A DNA stretch of 24,482 nucleotides from positions 1 through 24,482 of the forward strand of contig CAKVBA010000040.1 of NCBI GenBank assembly GCA_934725305.1, given 5' to 3'. This DNA is from an uncultured Parabacteroides sp. (GTDB taxonomy: Bacteria > Bacteroidota > Bacteroidia > Bacteroidales > Tannerellaceae). The stretch's first letter is position 1; every line of letters begins with the position of its first letter. A program made the position numbers and the translations under genes. Positions 7,067-15,139 of the stretch are shown here, in pieces. The notes under the pieces are model-generated. The model saw nothing but the letters and a program-made list of their open reading frames with translations. It searched no databases and was not told the origin of the DNA.

Positions 7067-10000
7067 ATTTAAGAACCTTTATAGAACGTCCCATTTTATC
7101 GGCAGTGATCTCTATCTCGATCATTGTTGTGGGAATCATCGGATTGTTTGCCCTGCCGGTAGAACAATATCCGAATATTGCGCCGCCAACGATCCAGGTG
7201 AGTACTACCTATTTCGGCGCGAGTGCAGAGACCTTGCAGAAGAGTGTGATTGCTCCGTTGGAAGAGGCTATCAATGGTGTGGAGAATATGACCTATATGA
7301 CCTCATCGACAACCAATGCCGGTGCGGCCTCTATCACCATCTATTTCAAGCAGGGAACCGATCCCGATATGGCTGCGGTAAACGTGCAGAACCGCGTTTC
7401 CCGTGCAACCGGTCAGTTGCCGGCCGAGGTAACGCAGGTGGGTGTGACCACATCCAAGCGTCAGACCAGTATGTTGCAGATCTTCTCTCTGTTTAGTCCG
7501 GACGACTCGTATGACGAGAACTTCCTGGCCAACTATATCAGCATCAACCTGAAGCCACAGATTCAGCGTATCACGGGTGTAGGTGACCTGATGATTATGG
7601 GTGGCAACTACAGTATGCGTATTTGGATGAAGCCGGACGTGATGGCTCAGTATAAGCTGATTCCGAGTGATGTGACAGCCGTATTGGCCGAGCAGAACAT
7701 CGAAGCGGCTACCGGATCGTTTGGTGAGAACTCCATGGAGACGTATCAATACACGATGAAGTATAAGGGCCGTTTGGCCACACCCGAAGAGTTTGGCGAC
7801 ATTGTGATCCGTTCAACCGAAGATGGTGAAGTGTTGAAGCTGAAGGATGTGGCAGATATTGAACTGGGCAAAGACAGTTATGCCTATTCGGGAAATGTCG
7901 ATGGTCATCCCGGTGTTTCATGTATGGTGTTCCAGACAGCTGGATCCAATGCAACCGAGGTGAACCAGCAGATTGATGCGCTATTGGAAGAGGCTCGGAA
8001 AGACCTGCCGAAAGGCGTGGAGATTACACAGATGACCAGCTCCAACGATTTCTTGTTCGCCTCAATCCATGAGGTAGTCAAGACCTTGATCGAGGCGATT
8101 ATTTTGGTTATCCTGGTGGTGTATATCTTCTTGCAGGATATCCGTTCTACTTTTATTCCCTTGGTTGGCATTGTGGTTTCACTGATCGGAACCTTTGCCT
8201 TTATGTCGGCCGCCGGCTTCAGTATCAACCTGATCACTCTGTTTGCGTTGGTATTGGTGATTGGTACGGTGGTCGATGATGCCATTGTCGTCGTGGAGGC
8301 GGTGCAGGCACGTTTTGATGCCGGTTATCGCTCCTCTTATTTGGCCAGTGTGGATGCCATGAAGGGAATCAGTAATGCCGTTATCACCTCTTCATTGGTG
8401 TTTATGGCGGTATTTATTCCGGTATCATTCATGAGCGGAACCTCAGGAACCTTCTACACACAGTTTGGTTTGACCATGGCGGTGGCCGTTGGTATCTCGG
8501 CCTTGAACGCCTTGACGTTGAGTCCGGCCCTGTGTGCCCTGATATTGAAACCCTATATCAATGAAGATGGAACGCAGAAGCAGAACTTTGCGGCCCGTTT
8601 CCGTAAGGCCTTCAATACTGCATTTGATGCCATTGTTGAAAAGTATAGCAAGATTGTCTTGTTCTTTATCCGTCGTCGTTGGCTGACATGGTCGTTGTTG
8701 GCTGCCTCTGTTGCCTTACTGGTTGTGTTGATGAACACCACAAAGACCAGTTTGGTGCCCGACGAAGATCAAGGTGTTGTCTTTGTCAACGTGAGTACAG
8801 CCGCCGGAAGCTCCTTGAAGACAACCAACGATGTGATGACGCGTATCGAAGAGCGTCTGTTACAGGTTCCGCAGGTGAAGCGTCTGCAAAAGGTGTCTGG
8901 TTATGGTCTGTTGGCCGGCCAGGGAAGTTCTTTCGGTATGTTTATCGTTAAGCTGAAGCCTTGGGACGAACGCGAGAAGGCTGAAGATCATGTACAGAGC
9001 GTGATTGCTCAGATCTATGGCCGCACGGCAGACATCAAGGATGCACAGATCTTTGCCATCTCTCCGGGTATGATTCCCGGTTATGGTATGGGTAATGCCT
9101 TGGAACTTCACATGCAGGACAAGAGCGGTGGAGATGTAAGCAACTTCTACCTTACGACACAGCAGTATCTGGCTGCTCTGAACCAGCGTCCCGAGATCTC
9201 TATGGCCTATTCTACGTTTGATATCCGTTATCCGCAATGGAAGGTGGATGTAGATGCTGCCAAGTGTAAGCGAGCCGGCACAACGCCCAACGCCGTCTTG
9301 GCTGTTTTGTCCGGTTATTATGGTGGACAGTATGTATCGAACTTCAACCGTTTTTCCAAGGTATATAGAGTTATGATTCAGGCCGACCCACAGAATCGTT
9401 TGGATGAGTCGTCGTTGAATAACACGTTTGTGCGTCTGGCTAATGGCGAGATGGCTCCGTTGAGCCAGTTCGTCACACTGACCCGCACCTATGGTGCAGA
9501 GTCGTTGAGCCGTTTCAATATGTACAACTCTATCGCCGTGAATGCGATGCCGGCTCCGGGATATAGTACCGGTGATGCGCTTCGTGCCGTAAAGGAGACA
9601 GCCGAAGTGGCCTTGCCGAAAGGTTATGGATATGATTTCGGTGGTATTACCCGTGAAGAGAATCAGCAGGGCGGAACAACACTGGTTATTTTCGGTATTT
9701 GTTTCCTGATGATCTACTTGATTTTGTCTGCCTTGTATGAGAGCTTCCTGATTCCGTTTGCCGTCTTGCTGAGTGTGCCTTGCGGTTTGATGGGTAGCTT
9801 CCTGTTTGCCAAGGTAATGGGATTGGAAAACAATATCTATCTACAGACAGGTCTGATCATGTTGATCGGTCTGTTGGCCAAGACCGCTATTCTGTTGACC
9901 GAATATGCGGCTGAGCGTCGTGCTTCGGGTATGAGTCTGACGGCTGCCGCCTTGTCGGCTGCCAAAGCTCGTTTGCGTCCTATCCTGATGACGGCTCTGA

Positions 10001-10245
10001 CCATGATCTTTGGTTTGTTCCCGTTGTTGGTATCAACCGGTGTAGGAGCAAACGGAAACCGTTCATTGGGTACCGGTGCCGTTGGTGGTATGGTGGTAGG
10101 AACTTTAGCTTTGTTGTTCTTGGTTCCTTCTCTCTTCATCGTGTTCCAATATCTGCAGGAAAAGGTGAAGAAGCCGAAACTGGAGGAGCTGGATGACGAA
10201 GCAGCAAGCACGGAAATTGATCAGTATAAAGCTATTAAATTGTAA
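7063..10245 (+). CDS. RND efflux pump, HAE1 family, inner-membrane transporter
   Basis: This is the proton-driven inner-membrane transporter of a tripartite multidrug efflux system, 1060 aa, close to the usual length of about 1040-1060. It opens with NLRTFIERPILSAVISISI (TM1) and a porter domain with NIAPPTIQVSTTYFGASAET. The proton-relay acids are visible in TM4 as D405-D406 (GTVVDDAIVVVEAV), and K940 is in TM10 (LIGLLAKTAILLTEYA). These match AcrB D407/D408/K940, so the pump should be active. Two large periplasmic loops and twelve membrane segments fit the family. ATG 7063 overlaps the adaptor stop, and the outer-membrane component follows after 8 bases. The substrate cannot be read from sequence. 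Confidence 0.96.
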   Translation: MNLRTFIERPILSAVISISIIVVGIIGLFALPVEQYPNIAPPTIQVSTTYFGASAETLQKSVIAPLEEAINGVENMTYMTSSTTNAGAASITIYFKQGTDPDMAAVNVQNRVSRATGQLPAEVTQVGVTTSKRQTSMLQIFSLFSPDDSYDENFLANYISINLKPQIQRITGVGDLMIMGGNYSMRIWMKPDVMAQYKLIPSDVTAVLAEQNIEAATGSFGENSMETYQYTMKYKGRLATPEEFGDIVIRSTEDGEVLKLKDVADIELGKDSYAYSGNVDGHPGVSCMVFQTAGSNATEVNQQIDALLEEARKDLPKGVEITQMTSSNDFLFASIHEVVKTLIEAIILVILVVYIFLQDIRSTFIPLVGIVVSLIGTFAFMSAAGFSINLITLFALVLVIGTVVDDAIVVVEAVQARFDAGYRSSYLASVDAMKGISNAVITSSLVFMAVFIPVSFMSGTSGTFYTQFGLTMAVAVGISALNALTLSPALCALILKPYINEDGTQKQNFAARFRKAFNTAFDAIVEKYSKIVLFFIRRRWLTWSLLAASVALLVVLMNTTKTSLVPDEDQGVVFVNVSTAAGSSLKTTNDVMTRIEERLLQVPQVKRLQKVSGYGLLAGQGSSFGMFIVKLKPWDEREKAEDHVQSVIAQIYGRTADIKDAQIFAISPGMIPGYGMGNALELHMQDKSGGDVSNFYLTTQQYLAALNQRPEISMAYSTFDIRYPQWKVDVDAAKCKRAGTTPNAVLAVLSGYYGGQYVSNFNRFSKVYRVMIQADPQNRLDESSLNNTFVRLANGEMAPLSQFVTLTRTYGAESLSRFNMYNSIAVNAMPAPGYSTGDALRAVKETAEVALPKGYGYDFGGITREENQQGGTTLVIFGICFLMIYLILSALYESFLIPFAVLLSVPCGLMGSFLFAKVMGLENNIYLQTGLIMLIGLLAKTAILLTEYAAERRASGMSLTAAALSAAKARLRPILMTALTMIFGLFPLLVSTGVGANGNRSLGTGAVGGMVVGTLALLFLVPSLFIVFQYLQEKVKKPKLEELDDEAASTEIDQYKAIKL

Positions 10246-10253
10246 GAAAACGT

Positions 10254-11645
10254 ATGAAAAAGATAATATCAGTCCTAATCATTCCGGCTTTGCTGAGTAG
10301 TTGTGGCATCTATAACTCTTATAAACGGCCGGAAGTGCAGACCGATGGCCTGTTTAGAGAGGCTACAGCTACAGAGGATACAACGAATATGGGTAATCTG
10401 CCTTGGCGTGAGATCTTTACGGATCCCATGCTACAGCAGCTCATCGAGAAGGGATTACAGAACAATACCGATCTGCGGACTGCCCGATTGAGAGTGAAAG
10501 AGGCCGAGGCGGCTCTGTTGAGTGCACGTCTCTCGTTTCTGCCCTCTTTAGCCTTGGCTCCTCAGGGAACATTGAGTAGCTTTGATGGTGCGAAAGCAAC
10601 AAAGACCTATACGATTCCGGTGTCTGCCAGTTGGGAGGTGGATGTTTTTGGTAAGTTGCGTAATGCCAAGGAGCAGACTAAGGCGGCTTATGAGCAGTCG
10701 AAAGTCTATCAGCAGGCCGTGCAGACGCAGCTGGTCTCATCCATTGCCAATATCTATTACACTTTGCTGATGCTCGATCGTCAGTTAGAGATCTCTATAC
10801 AGACCTCTTCGCATTGGAAGGAAAATGTGGCCACGATGAGGGCGATGAAGCGGGCCGGTATGACCACCGAAGATGCCGTGGCTCAGAGCGAGGCCAATAG
10901 TTATAATGTAGAAGCTTCTGTCTTGACACTGAAACGTCAGGTCAAGGAGACGGAAAATACCTTGTCTGCTTTGTTGGCCGAGATGCCTCATACCATTGAG
11001 CGCGGTCGATTAGAGGATTGGCAGCAGCCGGCCAATCTCACGGTGGGCGTTCCTTTGCAGCTGTTGGCCAATCGCCCCGATGTGCGCAGTGCAGAGTTAT
11101 CGCTAAAGCAGGCCTTTTATGTGACGAACGCTGCCCGTTCGGCCTTTTATCCCTCATTGGTGTTGGCCGGTAATGCCGGATGGACCAATAGTGCAGGTGG
11201 TTTCATCGTGAATCCGGGCAAATTGTTGCTTTCAGCGGTTGGCTCACTCACGCAGCCTCTGTTTGCCAAGGGCACGAATATAGCCCGCTTGAAGATTGCC
11301 AAGGCTCAACAAGAAGAGGCGATGTTGGGATTCCAGCAGAGTCTGTTGAATGCCGGCAACGAGGTGAATAATGCCTTGGTGCAGTGTCAGACGGCTCGTG
11401 GCAGGATAGAGCTGGACGAGAAGACGATTGCTTCTTTGGAGACGGCGGTGAGCAGTACCGAGCTAAAGATGAAGCATGGCAACACTACCTATCTTGAGGT
11501 GTTGGTGGCTCAGGAATCTCTTTTGCAGGCTCAGTTGGGTAAAGTGGCCGATCAGCTCGACGAGATTCAGGGTGTGATCAATCTGTATCAAGCCTTAGGC
11601 GGTGGCCGTGAAAATGAACCTATAAAACCAGCAAGTCATGAATAA
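10254..11645 (+). CDS. TolC/NodT-family outer membrane efflux lipoprotein
   Basis: This is the outer-membrane channel component of the tripartite pump. Residues 1-16 are a lipoprotein signal with LSSC and acylated Cys17, followed by YKRPEV, common in OprM/NodT proteins. Two tandem OEP repeats are seen: about 60-245 (LIEKGLQNNTDLRTARLRVKEAEA, VSASWEVDVFGKLRNAKEQ) and about 265-460 (ANRPDVRSAELSLKQAFY, GKLLLSAVGSLTQPLFAKG, ending in NLYQALGGG). The length of 463 aa is typical. It begins 8 bases after the pump and its last codons overlap the LpxA-like start by 8 bases, so the operon continues downstream. Confidence 0.94.
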   Translation: MKKIISVLIIPALLSSCGIYNSYKRPEVQTDGLFREATATEDTTNMGNLPWREIFTDPMLQQLIEKGLQNNTDLRTARLRVKEAEAALLSARLSFLPSLALAPQGTLSSFDGAKATKTYTIPVSASWEVDVFGKLRNAKEQTKAAYEQSKVYQQAVQTQLVSSIANIYYTLLMLDRQLEISIQTSSHWKENVATMRAMKRAGMTTEDAVAQSEANSYNVEASVLTLKRQVKETENTLSALLAEMPHTIERGRLEDWQQPANLTVGVPLQLLANRPDVRSAELSLKQAFYVTNAARSAFYPSLVLAGNAGWTNSAGGFIVNPGKLLLSAVGSLTQPLFAKGTNIARLKIAKAQQEEAMLGFQQSLLNAGNEVNNALVQCQTARGRIELDEKTIASLETAVSSTELKMKHGNTTYLEVLVAQESLLQAQLGKVADQLDEIQGVINLYQALGGGRENEPIKPASHE

Positions 11646-12438
11646 TATGGAGAATAACAATGCTTTTGTATATATACATCCCGAAGCGAAAATCGGTAAG
11701 AATGTAAAGATTCATCCCTTTGTGAAGATAGAGAAAGGTGTGGTCGTTGGTGATAATTGTGAGATTCATTCGTTTGTCTCTCTGTTGGAGGGCACACATT
11801 TGGGCAATGATAATCAGATCTATGAGGGAAGTGTGATTGGTGCTGTTCCTCAAGAGCATGTCCATCAGACCGAATATACCGAATTGTATATAGGTGACGG
11901 CAATGTGATCCGTGAGAATGTGGTGATTAATTGCGGCATTGCCCGTGACCATGCCACCCGGATTGGCGATCACAACTTCATCATGGAGGGCGTTCATCTG
12001 TCGCACGATGTAGAAATTGGCAACCGTTGCGTGTTGGGTTGTGGTACTAAGGTTACTTCGTTTTGTAAGATTGACAACAGAGTGTTTGTCGGCATTCTGT
12101 GTGTGATCAATAAGCATTGCCACATCGGCCGTTTGTCATTCCTGTCGGCTCACACGGTCATCAGTAAGCATGTGCCGCCCTTTGTGCGTGTGGGCGGATT
12201 GCAGGGTGAATGGCAGGGTGTCAACACGCATATTCTGAGGGAAAGCCAGTTCTCCGAAAAGACGATACGTGAGATATTGTTTGCCTATCGTTTGATTTAT
12301 AGTCAGTATAGTTTGGATTATATCCGATTCAAGCTGGAAGGACAGGTGGCGGATAGTGAGGTTACGCAAGAGATTATCCGCTTTGCCGAACAGAGTCAGG
12401 ATTTAGGCTTTTCGGGAAAAGAGGAGTTGAAAGATTAG
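11638..12438 (+). CDS. LpxA-like UDP-GlcNAc acyltransferase, divergent paralogue
   Basis: This is a left-handed beta-helix acyltransferase of 266 aa (E. coli LpxA has 262). Hexapeptide repeats fill about 10-180 (IHPEAKIGKNVKIHPFVKI, IGDGNVIRENVVI), followed by a helical C-terminal region (SEKTIREILFAYRLIYSQY). The catalytic-base motif is present as VHLSHD with His123, equivalent to E. coli His125. Other E. coli active-site positions look changed: His144 aligns with Phe142 in VTSFCKI, and the MTAVHQF segment reads LCVINKH here. It may therefore be a paralogue with altered acyl or sugar specificity; this rests on alignment by eye. The start could be ATG 11638 (8-base overlap with the channel gene) or ATG 11647. 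Its operon link to an efflux pump is unusual for lpxA, which normally sits with lpxD/lpxC-fabZ. Confidence 0.85.
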   Translation: MNNMENNNAFVYIHPEAKIGKNVKIHPFVKIEKGVVVGDNCEIHSFVSLLEGTHLGNDNQIYEGSVIGAVPQEHVHQTEYTELYIGDGNVIRENVVINCGIARDHATRIGDHNFIMEGVHLSHDVEIGNRCVLGCGTKVTSFCKIDNRVFVGILCVINKHCHIGRLSFLSAHTVISKHVPPFVRVGGLQGEWQGVNTHILRESQFSEKTIREILFAYRLIYSQYSLDYIRFKLEGQVADSEVTQEIIRFAEQSQDLGFSGKEELKD

Positions 12439-12544
12439 CCTCTTATGTGGGACGTCATGATTCGTAAAATGCAGAGATGCAGTTTGCAATTATGACACAC
12501 GCCCGTTTGGGTAGAAAGTGCTTTCGTTTTGATATAAACTGAAT

Positions 12545-12588
12545 GGGGATTGTGTCGAACTATCGATTTCGGCGCATCCCCTTTTTTT
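12545..12588 (+). terminator. Strong intrinsic terminator of the efflux-LpxA operon
   Basis: GGGGAT (12545-12550) pairs with ATCCCC (12576-12581). After one bulged T the stem continues with GTGTCGAA against TTCGGCGC, giving about 14 pairs, and seven T follow. The stem belongs to the repeated GGGCTGTGTC-like family seen after other genes in this window. Confidence 0.85.
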
Positions 12589-12667
12589 GTAGGTTGTCTT
12601 GTGGAGCTTTTTTTATGGTTTATTCGATAGAAATAGTTTGGATGAGTGGAAAATCGCGAAATAATAT

Positions 12668-12675
12668 TACTTTTG
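12668..12675 (+). promoter_or_regulatory. Bacteroidetes -7 box TACTTTTG before the nuclease gene
   Basis: TACTTTTG is an exact TAnnTTTG match. A TTTG occurs at 12637-12640, but the 27-base spacing is longer than usual. Transcription would begin near 12680-12683, which rules against GTG 12680 and supports GTG 12704 as the translation start of the downstream gene. Confidence 0.55.
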
Positions 12676-12703
12676 TTTTGTGAATATTTTAAACTATTTA
12701 AGG

Positions 12704-13348
12704 GTGGATAAAAAGATAAAACTAAGAGTTCAAAGTATAACGAATAGCCTGGTTCATTCAGGAGCCTATGCGCTTATGCTGGGCGATGAGAATGGAGACC
12801 GCCGTATCCCGATTATCGTTGGCACAGCAGAAGCTCAGTCTATTGCTATTGTTATGGAAAATATCCAGCCACCACGTCCATTGACACATGATCTGTTTGC
12901 TGATTTTATAAGTATGCTTCATGTCGAATTGTGTGAGGTGTTTATCTATAAATTTGACGATGGCGTTTTCTTTTCAGAGCTGGTCTTTAAGGAAGGCGAC
13001 CGATTGATAAAGCTGGATTCGCGTACATCGGATGCTATTGCCATAGCATTGCGAGTGAAATGTCCTATCTACACGAGTGTGGAAATTATGGAGAAGTGCG
13101 GCATTCATGTTGAGGAAGGTGTAGAGACATATACAGACGATCAAGACGGCCAAGAGAATCCGTTTGATGAGATTCCGGATGGTCTGGACCCCAAAGACTT
13201 TGACGATGAGGAGCAGATGCAGGTTTGGCTTGAGCGTTTAAGCACGAGTGAATTGAATAATCGTCTGAACGAAGCGATTGATGCGGAGAATTATGAATAT
13301 GCAAAAATTTATAAAGACGAACTGTTTCGTCGGGAAAAACAAAAATAA
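12704..13348 (+). CDS. Bifunctional nuclease family protein (DUF151 + UVR domain)
   Basis: This is a 214-aa cytoplasmic protein. The N-terminal DUF151/BFN domain (about 1-130) shows the family pattern SGAYALMLGDENGDRRIPI, GTAEAQSIAIVME, RPLTHDLF and RTSDAIAIALRVKCPIY. Plant and bacterial BFN proteins have reported RNase/DNase activity. An acidic linker follows, then a C-terminal UvrB/UvrC-like motif (LNNRLNEAIDAENYEYAKIYKDEL). The frame is open to GTG 12680, but I choose GTG 12704 (VDKKIKLRVQSITNS) because family members begin there and the promoter -7 box is only a few bases before 12680. The stop is 3 bases before the transporter start, so the two genes form an operon. Confidence 0.88.
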   Translation: MDKKIKLRVQSITNSLVHSGAYALMLGDENGDRRIPIIVGTAEAQSIAIVMENIQPPRPLTHDLFADFISMLHVELCEVFIYKFDDGVFFSELVFKEGDRLIKLDSRTSDAIAIALRVKCPIYTSVEIMEKCGIHVEEGVETYTDDQDGQENPFDEIPDGLDPKDFDDEEQMQVWLERLSTSELNNRLNEAIDAENYEYAKIYKDELFRREKQK

Positions 13349-13351
13349 GAG

Positions 13352-14662
13352 ATGATAGAACAGCTGGCAGGATTTGGATTGATGTCGTTGGTAAGAGGCT
13401 TGATTGGTATAGCCATGATTTTAGCCGTTGCCTATGGATTGAGTTACGACCGTAAGCATATTGATTGGAAATTGGTAGGTGGCGGTCTGTTGATGCAAGT
13501 AGTATTTGCATTAGCCGTTTTGTATGTTCCCTTCTTTGGCAACATGCTTGAGTTTTTAGGACGTATCTTCGTCAAGTTGATGGACTTTACCGAAGCCGGT
13601 CTGAGCTTTCTGCTCGGTCCGTATGCTTCCAAAGAGCTTGGATTCAGCTTCTTGATTCACTCATTGCCGATTGTTGTCTTCTTCTCGGCGCTGGTGTCAA
13701 TGTTCTATCACTGGGGACTTATCCAGCGTGTGGTAGGAGCGTTCTCCTGGTTGTTGCGTAAGTTTATGAACATTTCGGGAACAGAAGGACTGGTGGCTTC
13801 CGGCAATATCTTTATGGGAATGACCGAGTCTCCGGTGTTGATCAAGAACTATTTGCCGACTATGAACCGTTCGGAGATATTCCTGGTGATGGTGTCGGGA
13901 ATGGGCACGATTGCCGGTTCGGTTATGGGCACCTATATTGGTATGTTGGGCGGAACGGATCCTATGGCCAAGGTGTTGTTTGCCAAGCATCTGCTTTCTG
14001 CGTCTGTGATGGCTGTTCCGGGATCTATCGTGTTGGCCAAGATGCTTTGTCCGCAGACGGAAAAATCGGTGGATTGTGCGTTGAAGATGGAGAAAGAGTC
14101 AGGGAACATATTGGATGCTATCTCAAACGGAGCGGTAACGGGCGTGAAGCTGATGACCAATATCGCCGCTATGTTGTTGGTGTTTATATCACTGGTAGCA
14201 TTGGCCAACTATATAACAGAGAATGTGATCGGTCGTTACACCGGCTTGAATGAGTGGATTGTTGAATATACCAACGGCCAGTCTTCCGGTTTGACCTTTC
14301 AGTTTATCCTGGGTGTTATCACTGCACCTTTTATGTGGCTGATTGGTGTGCCGAGTGGAGATATCACATTGGTCGGTTCGTTGCTGGGGCAGAAAACCAT
14401 CTTGAATGAGTTCGTCGCCTATTTCCAGTTGCAGCAATGGAAAGATGCCGGTCTGTTTGTTTCTGAGAAGTCTATCTTGATGGCCACCTATATTCTATGT
14501 GGTTTTGCCAACATTTCGTCTATTGGCATTCTGTTAGGAGGTTTGGGCGTTTTGGCTCCGGAAAAGAAAGGTATGATCTCTCGCATTGGTTTGAAAGCGA
14601 TGATTGGTGGAGCTTTGGTCTCTGTGCTTTCTGCCACTATCATTGGTATGATTTTGGGATGA
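13352..14662 (+). CDS. Concentrative nucleoside transporter (CNT/NupC family)
   Basis: This is an inner-membrane, cation-coupled nucleoside importer of 436 aa. The conserved CNT core motif is clear: GNIFMGMTESPVLIKNYL (151-168, with Glu159) followed by SEIFLVMVSGMGTIAGSVMGTY. Later hydrophobic segments (FQFILGVITAPFMWLIGVPSGD, then ILCGFANISSIGILLGGLG) match the second half of the family. ATG 13352 follows the nuclease stop after 3 bases. Transcription probably ends at the hairpin near 14703. The pairing with the nuclease gene suggests, without proving, a link to nucleotide salvage. Substrate choice (pyrimidine or purine) cannot be read. Confidence 0.93.
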   Translation: MIEQLAGFGLMSLVRGLIGIAMILAVAYGLSYDRKHIDWKLVGGGLLMQVVFALAVLYVPFFGNMLEFLGRIFVKLMDFTEAGLSFLLGPYASKELGFSFLIHSLPIVVFFSALVSMFYHWGLIQRVVGAFSWLLRKFMNISGTEGLVASGNIFMGMTESPVLIKNYLPTMNRSEIFLVMVSGMGTIAGSVMGTYIGMLGGTDPMAKVLFAKHLLSASVMAVPGSIVLAKMLCPQTEKSVDCALKMEKESGNILDAISNGAVTGVKLMTNIAAMLLVFISLVALANYITENVIGRYTGLNEWIVEYTNGQSSGLTFQFILGVITAPFMWLIGVPSGDITLVGSLLGQKTILNEFVAYFQLQQWKDAGLFVSEKSILMATYILCGFANISSIGILLGGLGVLAPEKKGMISRIGLKAMIGGALVSVLSATIIGMILG

Positions 14663-14702
14663 TATTAAGACGCTCCCAAAGCGTTCTAATATGTTATATG
14701 AA

Positions 14703-14763
14703 CCCCACAATACATTGTCACCCGTGGCTGTGTCTTGGTTGATAGTGCGTTGTGGGGCTTTTT
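14703..14763 (+). terminator. Intrinsic terminator after the nucleoside transporter
   Basis: CCCCACAA (14703-14710) pairs perfectly with TTGTGGGG (14750-14757), followed by a T-rich run to 14763. The 39-base loop contains GGCTGTGTC (14726-14734), the core of the stem family found in other terminators here. Confidence 0.7.
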
Positions 14764-15074
14764 CTGCTTATAGCACTTCGCTTCTTTCCTCGCATCCTGA
14801 TTCATCTCCTTTTGTATAACTCTTCCTCCTATTTGTATCCAATACATTCTTGAATACTTCTCTTAATAAGATGGGCTGAATAGCGGGATTGGAAGAAAAA
14901 GTCCTTTGTCTGTTTCTCTCTCTTTGATGGTATAGAGTCGCATGAATAGGATTTACCCTCGAAGTGTTTGCCTGTTTTCAGGCATGTTGTATTTATAGGC
15001 GGAAAGGGGTTGACAAATTAACCGGCGAGTCCGTTGGCAGAGTAACAGGCAGTGTGTTATAAAGGCAAGCGGCT
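14764..15074. other. Intergenic stretch with no recognised gene
   Basis: About 310 bases lie between the transporter terminator and the terminator of the minus-strand protease. No convincing reading frame, promoter box or RNA gene was seen. A small perfect hairpin, TGCCTG-TTTT-CAGGCA, sits at 14969-14984 without a T-tract. Confidence 0.5.
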
Positions 15075-15114
15075 AAAAGGGCTGCGCCAAACTCATCATT
15101 CGACACAGCCCTTT
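15075..15114 (-). terminator. Intrinsic terminator of the protease transcript
   Basis: AAAGGGCTG (15076-15084) pairs with CAGCCCTTT (15106-15114). Read on the minus strand, it begins AAAGGGCTGTGTCGAA and ends in TTTT (complement of 15075-15078), 25 bases past the protease stop. The stem is shared with the terminators at 12545 and 22328. Confidence 0.75.
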
Positions 15115-15139
15115 CTATGTTAGACCTATAATCTATCGG

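Noticed and set aside
14497..14742. 81-aa frame across the transporter end
   Set aside because: It overlaps the CNT gene in another frame and runs into the terminator stem.
14969..14984. TGCCTG-TTTT-CAGGCA hairpin as a terminator
   Set aside because: No T-tract follows on either strand and it lies well past the transporter terminator.
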